From the NCBI RefSeq assembly GCF_014803725.1, contig NZ_JAAVBE010000003.1, positions 88,730 through 152,729 of the forward strand: a stretch of 64,000 bases of DNA. Reading direction: 5' to 3'. The notes beneath the pieces are model-generated. The model ran no database searches, had not been told where the DNA came from, and saw nothing but the letters and a program-made list of their open reading frames with translations. Both the position numbers and the translations under genes were made by a program. Shown here piece by piece: positions 25,066 to 36,371 of this stretch (positions are counted from its first letter, which is position 1; every line of letters begins with the position of its first letter). The DNA comes from Desulfovibrio sp. GTDB lineage: Bacteria > Desulfobacterota > Desulfovibrionia > Desulfovibrionales > Desulfovibrionaceae.

Positions 25066-26225
25066 GGTTGTTCCTCCCTGTCGTCCCGCGCCGCTTCCGG
25101 CACGCCCATGTCCTTCAGGATGCGGGCGGCCACGGTTTCGGCGTCAAATTCGGCGAGCGCCAGCTTGCGCCCGGCCGCGCCCATGCGCGCGATGAGGGCC
25201 GGGTCGGCCACGAAGCGCTCCATGGCGCGGGCCAGGGCCTCCGGGTCGCGCGGCGGCGTGAGCCAGCCGTTCACGCCCTCGCGCACCACCTCGCGACAGC
25301 CGGGCACATCCGTAACGATGGCGGGGCGCGCCATGCTTAAGGCCTCCATGACGGACGTGGGCGTGCCCTCGCGCCACGAGGGCAGCACCATCACATGCGA
25401 GGCCGCGATAAAGGGCCTCACGTCGCGCGTTTCGCCGAGATATTCCACAAAGCCTTCCGCCTGCCAGCGGCGGATCTGCGCCAGGGGCACGCCGCCCAGG
25501 CCCGTCTCCTCGGGGCCGAGCAGGTGGAGGCGGCAGTTTGCCCCGCGGGCCTTGAGGCGACGCCCGGCTTCCGCATATTCATGCAGGCCCTTGGCCTCAA
25601 GCAGCCGGCCCACCAAAAGGAAGATGACCGGCCCTTCGGGCGGCAACGGCGGACAGGGCGCCGGCGCAAAGCGCGCGGTGTCCACGCCCGTGCCCCCCCG
25701 CGCCATGAGCACCCGCGCGTCCGGCGCGAGGATGCCCTGCTGGCGGAAGACGCCAAGGTCGTCCTCATTCTGGAAAAAGACGCCGCTCACATGGCCGAGC
25801 GCCAGCCGGTAGAGCAGAACGCCGAGGCGATTGACGCATTTCTTGAACAGGCTGTCGGCCTCGAAGGCGTAGCCCAGGCCCGTGATGGTGGCGTAGACGC
25901 GGGGCACGCCCGCCACGCGAGCGGCGAGGCAGCCGTAAATCACGGGCTTGATGGTGGTGGCGAAGAGGAGGTCGGGCCGCTTTGCGCGGAAGAGCCGGAG
26001 CAGCGCGAAAAAACTTTCGGCGTCGCGCACCGGGTTCAGGCCCTTGCGGTCGAGGGGATAGTTGACCACTTCCGCGCCGAGCGCCCGCAGCGCGGCCTCG
26101 GCGGCGGCGTCACCCGGGGGCGCCGCGCAGATGACCGTATGCCCGGCCGCAAGCATCCGCCGGATGAGGACGCTCCAGAAATTGCTCATGGAGCGGGCCT
26201 GGTTGCTCAGGATGACGATCTTCAT
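25062..26225 (-). CDS. Glycosyltransferase, GT4 (group 1) family
   Basis: The 387-residue protein starts MKIVILSNQARSMS and has the two Rossmann-like halves of GT-B enzymes. The C-terminal half has LLVGRLLEAKGL followed by VLPSWREGTPTSVMEALSMA, the conserved E-x7-E nucleotide-sugar site. A GGGGG lies upstream of the chosen ATG at 26225. It starts ten bases after panD and overlaps the next gene. It likely adds a sugar to the polyprenyl-linked product of its neighbour; donor and acceptor are unknown. Confidence 0.92.
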   Translation of the reverse strand: MKIVILSNQARSMSNFWSVLIRRMLAAGHTVICAAPPGDAAAEAALRALGAEVVNYPLDRKGLNPVRDAESFFALLRLFRAKRPDLLFATTIKPVIYGCLAARVAGVPRVYATITGLGYAFEADSLFKKCVNRLGVLLYRLALGHVSGVFFQNEDDLGVFRQQGILAPDARVLMARGGTGVDTARFAPAPCPPLPPEGPVIFLLVGRLLEAKGLHEYAEAGRRLKARGANCRLHLLGPEETGLGGVPLAQIRRWQAEGFVEYLGETRDVRPFIAASHVMVLPSWREGTPTSVMEALSMARPAIVTDVPGCREVVREGVNGWLTPPRDPEALARAMERFVADPALIARMGAAGRKLALAEFDAETVAARILKDMGVPEAARDDREEQP

Positions 26226-26235
26226 GCCGCCCCCG

Positions 26236-26652
26236 TCAGTCCTCCCGCCGCACGGCAAAGCTCATGCGGCCGTCGCCACCGTCGCCCACTTCGTAGCCAA
26301 GGGCGTCGGTCACGCGGTTGTCCTCGCCGAAGCAGAGCACCACGGGCCTGCGCGTGGCGAGCTCACGGGCGTCGGCCACATATTCGGACGCGCAGATGAT
26401 GAGCTCGTCGCCCGTCTGGCAGGTGCGCGCGGCCGCGCCGTTGAGCACGCAGCAGCGGGAGCCGGGCTCGCCGTAGATCACATAGGTGGAGAGCCGCTGC
26501 CCGGAATTCTTGTTCCAGATCTCCACGAATTCCAGCGGCAGAATGCCCGCGCGGGCACATTGCTCCGGGTCGAGCGTGACCGAGCCGTGGTAGTTGAGGT
26601 CGCTTGCCGTCACGCGGATGCCGTGAAACTTGGCGCGGAGTATCTTGAGCAT
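26236..26652 (-). CDS. panD: Aspartate 1-decarboxylase
   Basis: PanD makes beta-alanine from aspartate for pantothenate and coenzyme A. The 138-residue proenzyme begins [20 protein letters not shown] and contains HGS at about 22-24, where self-cleavage between Gly23 and Ser24 creates the pyruvoyl group. [10 protein letters not shown] and the C-terminal half complete the family pattern. panB and panC are not nearby. Instead panD is the first gene of a minus-strand run of polysaccharide genes, only ten bases before the glycosyltransferase. Confidence 0.93.
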   Translation of the reverse strand: MLKILRAKFHGIRVTASDLNYHGSVTLDPEQCARAGILPLEFVEIWNKNSGQRLSTYVIYGEPGSRCCVLNGAAARTCQTGDELIICASEYVADARELATRRPVVLCFGEDNRVTDALGYEVGDGGDGRMSFAVRRED

Positions 26653-26691
26653 TGGTGTCCTTTCAGGGGGAGCGGCCCGGGCCGGGCCAAT

Positions 26692-26718
26692 GAAAAAGCC
26701 GCTTCGCGGCGGCTTGGG
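26692..26718 (-). terminator. Intrinsic terminator
   Basis: On the minus strand AAGCCGC pairs with GCGGCTT around CGCGAA, followed by TTTTTCA. It separates the upstream 140-residue gene from panD. Confidence 0.8.
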
Positions 26719-26801
26719 GGGCGGCGCCGAATGCGCTTGCGCGCGGGGCGCCGGGCGGCGTCCGCCTGCGGCCGGATGGGCAGACGGAACGGCAAAAAAC
26801 G

Positions 26802-27224
26802 CTAATAGGCCTTGATATAGTCGTCCAGGCTCTCGGCGGAGCAGTTGCGGCTCACCCAGAAGGCCGAGGCCCAGACCATGAGCGCCGTGGCCTGGGTGTC
26901 GTCCAGGCTTTTGAGCTTGGATTCCAGGCTGGACTTGCTCGCCCCGTGGCGCATGTGGATGCCGTTCCTGTCGCAGGCGTCGGCCACGCGCAGCAAAAGA
27001 TACGAGAGGCGCGTGTTGTCCGGCATGAGCTTCATGTCCTTGTGGGCATCCACGATGGTCTTGAGCTCGGAGGCGCTGAAAATCTGCTTGATGCCGGTAA
27101 TGGCCCGGAAAAAGGTGTCCACCGCCCAGGGCAGGATGAATTCCGCGCCGGCGCTCTTGGTCCTGAAATAGTCCTTGAGCCAGCGTTCCTGATCGTCATT
27201 GATGCGTGCTGCGACCTGCGGCAT
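26802..27224 (-). CDS. Conserved hypothetical protein, 140 residues
   Basis: I do not recognise this protein. It is soluble and mainly helical, with an aromatic/acidic N-terminal part ([17 protein letters not shown]) and a C-terminal [13 protein letters not shown] segment. GGGGG lies just upstream of the ATG. It stands alone between a terminator and the HerA-like ATPase gene. The 160-base gap on its 5' side (27225-27384) turns AT-rich near 27310-27350, where a promoter may lie, but no convincing -35/-10 pair was found. Confidence 0.75.
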   Translation of the reverse strand: MPQVAARINDDQERWLKDYFRTKSAGAEFILPWAVDTFFRAITGIKQIFSASELKTIVDAHKDMKLMPDNTRLSYLLLRVADACDRNGIHMRHGASKSSLESKLKSLDDTQATALMVWASAFWVSRNCSAESLDDYIKAY

Positions 27225-27384
27225 GGAAGCCCCCGTTGCGTTTCAGCCCGACCGGCCGGGCTCACGCCCCGCGCCATGCGCTGTATCCCACGGTATTGCC
27301 ATGCCGTACACCACATTGGAGAATTATTCAAGACACAATCTAGAGCATTTCTCCACCTGCCCGGCGGGGCCTAGGCGCCGGCGC

Positions 27385-28974
27385 CTAGCGACGGCCGCCG
27401 AAGAGGCCGCCCAGGACGCCGCGCAAGAGCGTCTTGCCGATCTCGCGGCCCACGGTATTGCCCACCTGGCGTGTGGTCTGCCTGACCACGGAGCCGAGGA
27501 GATCGCCGATGTCCACGGCGCCCGAATCCTTCCGGGCCTTGCGCTCGGCGGTCTCCCGGCGGCGCGCCTCGGTCTCGGCCTTTCGCAAGGCCGCCTCCTG
27601 CTGCTTGCGCTCGCGCTCGGCCGCCTGTGCGGCCTTGGCCATTTCCGCGCGCCGGGCTTCGGCGGCCTCGGCGGCCTGCTTTTCCTGCGTGCGGGCCATG
27701 AGCTTTTCATAGGCCGATTCCCGGTCCACCGGCTTGTCATAGACCCCGGCCACCAGCGAGCGCCGCATGACCGCGGCCCGCTCCTCGGGCGTCACCGGGC
27801 CCACCTGGCTCTCCGGCGGCACGATGAGCGCGCGCTCCACCATGGCGGGCGCGCCCTTGGCGTCGAGGAAGGAAACCAGCGCCTCGCCCACGCCGAGCTC
27901 GCCGATGGCCTCTTCCGTGGTAAAGGCCGGGTTGGCGCGGAAGGCCTGGGCAGCGGCGCGCACGGCCTTCTGCTCCTTGGGCGTGAAGGCGCGGAGCGCG
28001 TGCTGCACGCGGTTGCCGAGCTGGCCGAGCACGCTGTCAGGGATGTCGGAGGGGTTCTGGCTCACAAAATAGATGCCCACCCCGCGCGAGCGGATGAGCC
28101 TCGTCACCTGCTCGATCTTTTGCAGCAGGGCGGGCGAGATGCCGTCGAAGAGGAGGTGCGCCTCGTCGAAGAAAAAGACCAGCCGGGGCTTGTCCCTGTC
28201 GCCGGCTTCGGGGAGATTTTCATACAGCTCCGAGAGCAGCCAGAGCAGGACGCAGGAATAGAGGCCCGGCGCGTTCATCAGCGACTCGGCCTCGAGGATG
28301 TTGATGACGCCGCGGCCCTCGGCGTCCGTCTGGAGAAGGTCATTGATGTCGAGCGCGGGCTCGCCGAAGAACACGTCCCCGCCCTCCTCCTCGAGGCGCA
28401 ACAGCGCCCGCTGGATGGCGCCCACGCTGGCCGTGGAGATCTGGCCGTAGCTCGTCTTGAAGGCGTCGCGCTCCTCGCCCACATATTGCACCATGCTGCG
28501 CAGGTCCTTCATGTCGAGGAGGAGCAGCCCGGCGTCGTCGGCGATGCGGAAGGCGAGCTGGAGCACCCCGGCCTGCACCTCGTTGAGGTTGAGCAGCCGC
28601 GAGAGGAGCAGCGGCCCCATCTCGCTCACTGTGGTGCGCATGGGGTGGCCCATCTTGCCGAACACGTCCCAGAAGCAGACCGGGAAGGCCTTGGGCGCGT
28701 AGCCGAGATCGCGCAGGCCGAGCTGATCGGCCCGCTCCGCGGCCTTGCCCGTGCCGCCGGCCTTGGCGAGGCCCGAGAGGTCGCCCTTGACATCGGCCAT
28801 GAAGACCGGCACGCCGAGCGCGCTGAAGGTCTCGGCCATGCTTTGCAGGGTCACGGTCTTGCCGGTGCCCGTGGCGCCGGTGATGAGGCCGTGGCGGTTG
28901 CCCATGGCGGGCAGGATGCAGAGTTCCTTTTTTCCTTCCATGGCCACGAGGGCGTTGCGGTCCTTGTCGAGCAT
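27385..28974 (-). CDS. HerA-type P-loop ATPase, DUF853 family (YjgR-like)
   Basis: The 529-residue protein belongs to the HerA/VirB4-related ATPases of the DUF853 family. Walker A is GATGTGKT (33-40), Walker B lies in [14 protein letters not shown], and [18 protein letters not shown] is typical of the family. A long Arg/Glu/Ala coiled coil follows (about 425-490), then [16 protein letters not shown] and a Gly-rich end. GGGAG precedes the ATG. Its cellular role is poorly defined; it lacks the NurA partner seen with DNA-resecting HerA. It is encoded downstream of mltA on the same strand. Confidence 0.88.
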   Translation of the reverse strand: MLDKDRNALVAMEGKKELCILPAMGNRHGLITGATGTGKTVTLQSMAETFSALGVPVFMADVKGDLSGLAKAGGTGKAAERADQLGLRDLGYAPKAFPVCFWDVFGKMGHPMRTTVSEMGPLLLSRLLNLNEVQAGVLQLAFRIADDAGLLLLDMKDLRSMVQYVGEERDAFKTSYGQISTASVGAIQRALLRLEEEGGDVFFGEPALDINDLLQTDAEGRGVINILEAESLMNAPGLYSCVLLWLLSELYENLPEAGDRDKPRLVFFFDEAHLLFDGISPALLQKIEQVTRLIRSRGVGIYFVSQNPSDIPDSVLGQLGNRVQHALRAFTPKEQKAVRAAAQAFRANPAFTTEEAIGELGVGEALVSFLDAKGAPAMVERALIVPPESQVGPVTPEERAAVMRRSLVAGVYDKPVDRESAYEKLMARTQEKQAAEAAEARRAEMAKAAQAAERERKQQEAALRKAETEARRRETAERKARKDSGAVDIGDLLGSVVRQTTRQVGNTVGREIGKTLLRGVLGGLFGGRR

Positions 28975-29028
28975 GGCTTTTCTCCCTGGCCTGTGCGCGG
29001 CCGTGGTTCTGTGCGGTCCAGTGGGGTT

Positions 29029-30198
29029 TCAGCGCGCGAGCAGCACCCAGGCCGGCCCGTGGGCGTCCAGATGGCTCGCCACATAGTTGGCCCGCTCATT
29101 GCCGCCGCAGAAAATGTCGATGCGGTTGCGCCTGATGGCGCCGCCCACGTCCTGCGCGAAGCCGATGCCGCGCAGGGGCACGGTGCCGAGTTTTTCGTCC
29201 GGGATGTTCACGCCGTAGGCCACCACCGAGCCAAGAGGAATATAGCCGCGATCCGTGGCGAGGGAAAGCCAGTCATCCACGGTGTGGCCCATGGCGCCCG
29301 TGGGGCCGCGGCCCCCGAACTTGAAAAACACGTAGCTCGGGTTGTCGTTCAAGATCTCGCGCACCCGGTCGGGATTGTTGCGGAACCACCCCCGCTGTTC
29401 GAAGATGTCGCCCCGTTTCAAGAGGCCCTTTTCGCGCATGATGCGGCCCGAGCTCTTGTATTTGTGGCCGTTCTGGCCTGCATAGTTGATATAGGCCTCG
29501 GTGCCGTCGTCAAAGACGAGCTTGCCCGAGCCCTGGATCTCGAGAAAGAACACGTCCACCGGGTCTTTGGCCCAGGCGAGCTCAAGGCCGCGACCGGCGA
29601 GCACCTGTTTTTCCTCGATGGTGCGCCGGTCATGATAGCGGCCGCGCCGGGCCCTGACCTTGGCGAGGTCGGGCGGCAGGGCGTAGATGGCCTGCTCGTA
29701 GCCGGGCTTCCTCGTGCGGCTCGCGGCCACGCGCGGCTCGTAATAGCCGGAATAGTCGATGCCTTTGGGGACGGGCACCCAGCGGAAATTCTCGGCGAGG
29801 AGCTGCGGCTCGGCGTCAAGGCGCGGCAACAGCTCCTGCAGGCGCGTGAGCGTGCGCGAAAGCTCGCCCCACGTCACTTCCAGGCCGGGGCGGCGGATGG
29901 CGTACGCGCCCTGCGGCTTCGAGTTGACATAGAGGAGAGACTTGCGCACGGTAGGCGCCATGTCTTTCCAGCTCGTGAGCTCCTGGTTGGCCGGAGCGAG
30001 CCGCGAGAGGAAGACTTCGGCGCTCTCCTCCGCGGTCACGGCCGGCCCGGAAGGACGCGCGGGCGGCGGGGCCTTGTGGGCGCACGCCGCGAGAAAGACG
30101 CACAACAACAGGGCCAGCGCCGCCAGCCCGCGTGGTGCCCGCCCGCAAGGAAGCGAATGATGCCCGATTTTCCAGCTCCCGAAACCTGGTTTCCCCAT
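29029..30198 (-). CDS. mltA: Lytic murein transglycosylase A, lipoprotein
   Basis: MltA cleaves peptidoglycan glycan strands to 1,6-anhydro products at the outer membrane. The 389-residue precursor has a signal ending in the lipobox LAAC (Cys39), then the MltA domain with SGYYEPRVAASR, and a C-terminal 3D domain with FAQDVGGAIRRNRIDIF, where a catalytic Asp is expected. The only good in-frame ATG (30198) lies inside the start of the divergently transcribed thioesterase gene, giving an overlap of about 40 bases. A shorter CTG or TTG start would remove most of it. Confidence 0.9.
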   Translation of the reverse strand: MGKPGFGSWKIGHHSLPCGRAPRGLAALALLLCVFLAACAHKAPPPARPSGPAVTAEESAEVFLSRLAPANQELTSWKDMAPTVRKSLLYVNSKPQGAYAIRRPGLEVTWGELSRTLTRLQELLPRLDAEPQLLAENFRWVPVPKGIDYSGYYEPRVAASRTRKPGYEQAIYALPPDLAKVRARRGRYHDRRTIEEKQVLAGRGLELAWAKDPVDVFFLEIQGSGKLVFDDGTEAYINYAGQNGHKYKSSGRIMREKGLLKRGDIFEQRGWFRNNPDRVREILNDNPSYVFFKFGGRGPTGAMGHTVDDWLSLATDRGYIPLGSVVAYGVNIPDEKLGTVPLRGIGFAQDVGGAIRRNRIDIFCGGNERANYVASHLDAHGPAWVLLAR

Positions 30199-30573
30199 CG
30201 CGTGTCCTACGGTGAAACGGATTGCATGGGCGTGCTTTACTACGCCGAATATCTGCACATCTTTGAGCGCGCCCGCAGCGCCTATATCCGCGAACGCGGC
30301 ATGAGCTACGCCGACGTGGAAAAAAAGGGCGTCATCCTGCCGGTGCGCGAGGCCGAGTGCCGCTACCGCTCGCCGGCGCGCTATGACGAGCTCGTGCTGG
30401 TGCGCACCGGCGTCAGCGAATGGGGCCGCGCCTCCCTGCGTTTTGTATATGAGATGTGGAACGAGGACAAGACGCGCCTGCTCGCCACCGGCATGACCCA
30501 ACACGCCCTCGTGGACGCCTCCGGGCGCCCCATCCGCATGCCCGAGTGGTTCCGCCGGCTGGGCGACGCCTGA
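30157..30573 (+). CDS. YbgC-like acyl-CoA thioesterase
   Basis: This is a single hotdog-fold thioesterase (138 residues). VSYGETDCMGVLYYAEYLHIFERAR carries the YbgC-type pattern with Asp in the active site position, followed by RSAYIRERG. Family members hydrolyse short acyl-CoAs or acyl-ACPs, sometimes near the Tol-Pal system, but no tol genes are visible here. An AAGGA lies upstream of two adjacent ATG codons (30157 and 30160); either could be used. It is divergent from mltA with overlapping 5' ends. Confidence 0.88.
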   Translation: MMPDFPAPETWFPHRVSYGETDCMGVLYYAEYLHIFERARSAYIRERGMSYADVEKKGVILPVREAECRYRSPARYDELVLVRTGVSEWGRASLRFVYEMWNEDKTRLLATGMTQHALVDASGRPIRMPEWFRRLGDA

Positions 30574-30580
30574 GCGCGGC

Positions 30581-30880
30581 CTAGCCATTGCGCCACGCGA
30601 ACCGGATGCCGCCAAGCGCCAGCGCCTCGCCCACGGCCACGGTGACGTCCCTGTCCAGCGCGGCGCCCGTGAGCACGAGGAGCGCGCCCCCGGCGCAAAC
30701 AAGGGCCGACCGCATGCCGAGCGGCTTTTTGCGCGCCCCAGGGCAGGCGAGCGCGCCGAGCTGGAGAGCGATTCCCGCCAGGATGCAGGCAGGCGCGAGC
30801 CACGGCAGGAAGGGCGCCGGCACCGTGAACAGCCTTTCGGTGTCCGTGACGGCGGGCGCGAGTGCGGCAAGAGCGAACAT
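30581..30880 (-). CDS. Small hydrophobic membrane protein
   Basis: The 99-residue product has three hydrophobic segments (about 2-12, 24-46 and 56-72), with a basic loop (GARKKPLG) between the second and third. That loop would be cytoplasmic by the positive-inside rule. It ends in GIRFAWRNG. No ribosome binding site stands out. It converges with the thioesterase gene (8 bases apart) and is divergent from hslU. The call rests on the membrane-like composition and on filling the gap; a family could not be named. Confidence 0.5.
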   Translation of the reverse strand: MFALAALAPAVTDTERLFTVPAPFLPWLAPACILAGIALQLGALACPGARKKPLGMRSALVCAGGALLVLTGAALDRDVTVAVGEALALGGIRFAWRNG

Positions 30881-31032
30881 GGCCCAGCTTAAAAGTTAAG
30901 CCTTTCACTCGCAAGCCGGGCAAGACGGCGCGAAAAAGCGCGGCCGGCCGATTGCCATCCCGCGGAACGTGCCTATTTTCAACAGCGGCCCGCCGGAATT
31001 TCGCCCCCCTGTCCCGGGCCAAAGGAGCACCC

Positions 31033-32346
<1,314 letters not shown>

Positions 32347-32370
32347 TACTACCAATCCCCAAGGAGCCGC

Positions 32371-33582
32371 ATGTTCTTTCTCTGGCCCCTGATCCCCTTT
32401 TTCTACCTGCTCTTCCGCCTCGTGCTGCCCGCGCGCATGGGCGCCGGCGCCAAGTTCCTCTGCGCCCTCTTCCTGCTCATCGTCACCCAGGCCTTCGCCA
32501 TCAACCGCTTCCTTTTGGGAGATCTGGCGGCGCCCGATTTGCCTCCCTGGCTGCTCATGGTGCAGGGCTGGCTCTTCGCCGCGGCCATCCTGCTTTTTGT
32601 GCTGGTGCTTGCGCGCGACGTTTTCCTGCTCCTGCGGGGCTGCTGGCGCCTGCTTTTCCGGCGCAAGGGCGCGGCCCAGGCTGCGGGAACCGGCTCCCCG
32701 GCCTCGCCCTCCAGGCGCGAGCTCGTGCGCGCGGGCTGCGGCGGATTGCTCCTTGCCCGGCCTGCCGAGCGCATCGCCCTGGCCGCGGCCGTGCTCGGCC
32801 CCACGGCCTTTGGCGTCAGCCAGGCGGTGGCCGTGCCGGCCCTGCGCGAGGAGGAGGCCCGGCTGCGGCGCCTCGCGCCCGAGCACGAAGGCCTGCGCGT
32901 GGCCCAGGTAAGCGACCTGCACATGAGCTCGCTGCTCACGCGCGACTGGGTGGCCGCGGTGGTCGACCGCGTGAACGCCCAAAAGCCCGACCTCATCGTG
33001 CTCACGGGCGACATGGTGGACGGCCCGCCCGAGCGCCGCATGGAAAGCGCGCGCGAACTCAGCCGCCTCAAAGCGCCCCTCGGCGTCTTCGCCTGCGTGG
33101 GCAACCACGAATATTACAGCGGCTATCGGGCCTGGGTGCGCGTGTTCGGCGAGCTCGGGCTTCACATGCTGCTCAACGGCCACGCCGTGCTCACGCCCGG
33201 CGGGAAGGAGCTCGTGCTCGCCGGCCTCACCGACCCGGTGGCCCGCACCTTCGGGCTGCCCGGCCCGGACATGGAGGCGGCCATGGCCGGCGCCCCGGCG
33301 CACGCCCCCTGCATCCTGCTCGAGCACCGGCCGGGTTTCGCGCCGCTGCGCGCGCGGCAGGGCGTTGACTTCCAGCTGTCCGGCCATACCCACGGCGGGC
33401 AGGCGCCGGGCCTGCGCGAGATCGTGAGCTCCTTCAACAATGGCTATGTCCGCGGCTGGTTCGACGTGGACGGCATGCCGCTCTACGTGAGCCCCGGGGC
33501 CGGGCTGTGGGGCGGCTTCCCCATCCGTATCGCCACCCCGTCGGAGATCGCCGTGTTCACCCTGCGCCGCGCCGAGGCCTGA
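32371..33582 (+). CDS. Membrane-anchored metallophosphoesterase
   Basis: The 403-residue protein has three or four N-terminal hydrophobic segments (about 3-20, 28-46, 60-88, 135-155) followed by a calcineurin-like domain. Its metal ligands are visible: SDLH (181-184), TGDMVDG (212-218), GNHE (244-247) and GHTHGG (338-343). This matches YkuE/YaeI-type enzymes, some of which act on lipids such as UDP-diacylglucosamine. The substrate here is unknown. AAGGAG precedes the ATG, 24 bases after hslU. Confidence 0.9.
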   Translation: MFFLWPLIPFFYLLFRLVLPARMGAGAKFLCALFLLIVTQAFAINRFLLGDLAAPDLPPWLLMVQGWLFAAAILLFVLVLARDVFLLLRGCWRLLFRRKGAAQAAGTGSPASPSRRELVRAGCGGLLLARPAERIALAAAVLGPTAFGVSQAVAVPALREEEARLRRLAPEHEGLRVAQVSDLHMSSLLTRDWVAAVVDRVNAQKPDLIVLTGDMVDGPPERRMESARELSRLKAPLGVFACVGNHEYYSGYRAWVRVFGELGLHMLLNGHAVLTPGGKELVLAGLTDPVARTFGLPGPDMEAAMAGAPAHAPCILLEHRPGFAPLRARQGVDFQLSGHTHGGQAPGLREIVSSFNNGYVRGWFDVDGMPLYVSPGAGLWGGFPIRIATPSEIAVFTLRRAEA

Positions 33583-33680
33583 GCGCGGGCGCCACTTTTC
33601 CCGGCCCCCTGCGGCCGCCCATGACACAAACCGCCGTGCGCGCCCCATTGCGGGTGACGGCGCGCGGCCCCGGAGCATCC

Positions 33681-36371
33681 ATGCAACAGCTTGTCCTTGC
33701 CCTCCTTGTCGCCTTTTCCATGCTGCTCCCCGCCGTGCCCGTGCTGGCGCGGGACACGTCCGCCCCCGCCAGCGTCGGGACGCAGGCCGTTCCGGCGCCG
33801 CAACCCACGCCCGCCCGGCAGGACACCATCCTCACCCGGCTCCCCAACGGGCTTTTGGTCTACATCCTGCGCGACACGCGCTTTCCGCTGGTCTGCACGC
33901 GGCTCTATGTGCGCACGGGCTCGGCCAATGAGGAGGCCAAACACGCGGGCATCAGCCACGTGCTCGAGCACATGGTCTTCAAGGGCACGGAGCACCGGCC
34001 CAAGGGGCAGGTGGCCAAGGACGTGGAGGCGCTGGGCGGCTACCTCAACGCGGCCACGAGCTTCGACAAGACCTGGTATCTCACCGACATGCCGGCGAAG
34101 CACTGGCGGGTGGGCATGGAGGTGGTGAAGGAGATGGCCTTCCAGCCCACCCTCGACCCCGCCGAGCTGGAGGCCGAGAAAAACGTGGTCATCTCCGAGC
34201 TCCAGCGGGGCGAGGATTCGCCCCAGCGCAAGCTCTATGAAAACCTCCAGACGGCCGCGCTCAGCCACACGCCCTACGGGCGCCCCATCATCGGCTATGC
34301 CGACACCATCCGGGCGCTCACCGTGGCGGACCTTCGCGCCTATATCGCCCGCTGGTACCAGCCGGACAACATGATGCTCCTCGTGGCCGGCGACATCGAG
34401 CCCGCGGCCGTGCTCGCCCACGCGCAGGCGCTCTTCGGGGGCCTCGCCAACACTTCCGACCTCGCCGTGCCCCCGCCGCTGGACCTCGCCAAGGCCCCCG
34501 GCGCCCCGCAGGTCGAGGTGGGCCGCGGCCCGTGGAACAAGGTTTACCTCGGCCTTGCCTTTCCGGCGCCGGGCCTGCGCGACCTGCGCTCCGTGGACCT
34601 CGACGTGCTCTGCTATCTCCTCGGCGGCGACGGCACCTCGGCCTTCTACCGCAAATACAAGTACGAGCTCCAGCTCGTGGACAGCATCAGCGTGGACAAC
34701 ATGAGCCTCGCCCGGGCGGGGCTGCTCAGCATCACAGCCCAGCTTGACGCCGACAAGGTAGAGACTTTCTGGAACGAGCTCACGCGCGACCTTGCCGCAC
34801 TCTCGGCAAAAGACTTCACGCCCGAGGCCGTGGCGCGCGCCAAGTTCAACCTTGAGGACAGCATGGACCGCGCCGGCGAAACGCTCAACGGCCTCGCTTC
34901 CTGGAAGGGGACGGTGCAGTTCGACCTCGGCGGCGAACAGGCCGAGCGCAACCTGCGCTTCACCCAGCGCAATGTGGACGAGGCCCAGCTGCAAAACGCC
35001 ATCGGCCTCTGGTTCGACCCCTCCCGGGTGCGCGTGCGCGCCCTCGCGCCGGAAAAGGCCCCGGCGGATCTCGCCGCGCGCCTTGAGAAGACCCTGCACG
35101 AAAACTGGAAGGCCGTCCCGCAGACGGCCATGGCCGCGGCGGCCGCGACCGGCGCCGGCGCCCGCGAGACCATCGACCTCGGGGGCGGCCGCAAGGTCAT
35201 CCTCATTCCCGACACGACGGTCCCCTATGTGTCGCTGGATCTGCTCTTCACGGGCGGCAACGCCCTGCTCTCCCCCGACCAGCAGGGCCTCGCAGACCTC
35301 ACCGCGCGCCTGCTCTCGGACGGCTGCGCGAGCCTCGACGCCCAGGGCGTGGAGCGCTGGCTCGCCGAGCGGGCGGCGTCGGCCGGGGCCTCGGCGGGCT
35401 TGCAGAGTTTCGGCGTGGCGCTCACCGGCCCCTCGCGCTTCAATGCCGAGTATTTCGGCTTTCTGCGCGACATGCTCGTGAGCCCGCGCTTCGAGCCTCA
35501 GGAGCTCAAACGCGAGGTGGACAACATGCAGTCCGCCATCCGCCAGCGCGCGGACAGGCCCCTCTCCTACATGTTCGCCAAGGTCAATCCCTTCCTCTTC
35601 CCGCATGGCCAGGCCTACGGCTATGACAGCCTGGGCACGCAGGAACTGCTCGCCGGCTATGACGACGCCATGGTGCGCGACTTCTGGCAGCGCCAGGCCG
35701 CGCAGCCCTGGGTGCTCTCCGTGGCGGGCACTTTCGACCGCGAGGCCGTCCTTGCCTTCGCCAAGGGCCTGCCCGTGCCCACCGGCATCGCCAAAACGGC
35801 GCCGCGGCCCGAGTGGGGGGCGGAGAAGGACCTCGCCCTGACCCTCCCGGGGCGCAACCAGGCGCATTTGCTGCAAATCTTCCCCACTGTGCCGCTCACC
35901 AGCCCGGACGCGCCGGCCCTGCTGCTTTTGCAATCCGTGCTCTCCGGGCAGAGCGGCCTTCTGTTCACCAAGCTCAGGGACGAGCAGGGCCTCGGCTACA
36001 CGGTGACGGCCTTCAACCGCAACATGCCCGAAGCCGGCTTCATGGCCTTCTATATCGGCACGACGCCCGACAAGCTGGGAGAGGCCCGCAAGGGCTTCGC
36101 CGAGGTCATCAATGGCATCCGCGACGACCTGCTGCCCGCCGATGTGCTCCGCGCGGGCGCGAGCCGCATGCTCGGCGACTACCTGCGCGAGCGCCAGAGC
36201 CTCGCCTCCCGCGCGGGCGAAGCCGCCACGGACGCCCTGCTCCACTATCCCGAGGACTTCCAGAAGACCCTGCTCGACAAGGCCGCGGCCCTGAGCCCCG
36301 AGGAGGTGCGCGCCGTGGCCCGCAAGTACCTCGTCACCAAGGACGCCTATGACGTGACCCTGCTGCCCTAG
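33681..36371 (+). CDS. Exported M16-family zinc peptidase, tandem-domain
   Basis: The 896-residue protein is a fused pair of M16 (insulinase-like) halves. The signal peptide covers about residues 1-23 (ends PVLAR). The N-terminal half has the inverted zinc motif HVLEH (93-97) followed by MVFKGT. The C-terminal half (from about 490) lacks HxxEH, as usual for the inactive partner half. GGAG lies six bases before the ATG at 33681; an earlier in-frame ATG (33621) has no such signal. It probably degrades peptides in the periplasm or at the cell surface. It lies 98 bases after the phosphoesterase. Confidence 0.92.
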   Translation: MQQLVLALLVAFSMLLPAVPVLARDTSAPASVGTQAVPAPQPTPARQDTILTRLPNGLLVYILRDTRFPLVCTRLYVRTGSANEEAKHAGISHVLEHMVFKGTEHRPKGQVAKDVEALGGYLNAATSFDKTWYLTDMPAKHWRVGMEVVKEMAFQPTLDPAELEAEKNVVISELQRGEDSPQRKLYENLQTAALSHTPYGRPIIGYADTIRALTVADLRAYIARWYQPDNMMLLVAGDIEPAAVLAHAQALFGGLANTSDLAVPPPLDLAKAPGAPQVEVGRGPWNKVYLGLAFPAPGLRDLRSVDLDVLCYLLGGDGTSAFYRKYKYELQLVDSISVDNMSLARAGLLSITAQLDADKVETFWNELTRDLAALSAKDFTPEAVARAKFNLEDSMDRAGETLNGLASWKGTVQFDLGGEQAERNLRFTQRNVDEAQLQNAIGLWFDPSRVRVRALAPEKAPADLAARLEKTLHENWKAVPQTAMAAAAATGAGARETIDLGGGRKVILIPDTTVPYVSLDLLFTGGNALLSPDQQGLADLTARLLSDGCASLDAQGVERWLAERAASAGASAGLQSFGVALTGPSRFNAEYFGFLRDMLVSPRFEPQELKREVDNMQSAIRQRADRPLSYMFAKVNPFLFPHGQAYGYDSLGTQELLAGYDDAMVRDFWQRQAAQPWVLSVAGTFDREAVLAFAKGLPVPTGIAKTAPRPEWGAEKDLALTLPGRNQAHLLQIFPTVPLTSPDAPALLLLQSVLSGQSGLLFTKLRDEQGLGYTVTAFNRNMPEAGFMAFYIGTTPDKLGEARKGFAEVINGIRDDLLPADVLRAGASRMLGDYLRERQSLASRAGEAATDALLHYPEDFQKTLLDKAAALSPEEVRAVARKYLVTKDAYDVTLLP

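Noticed and set aside
23263..25812. An 849-codon plus-strand open frame opposite the polysaccharide genes
   Set aside because: It is antisense to clear genes and gives a His/Gly/Arg-rich chance peptide. Long antisense frames are common at this GC content, as also seen at 6014-8290, 42165-44174 and 48724-51285.
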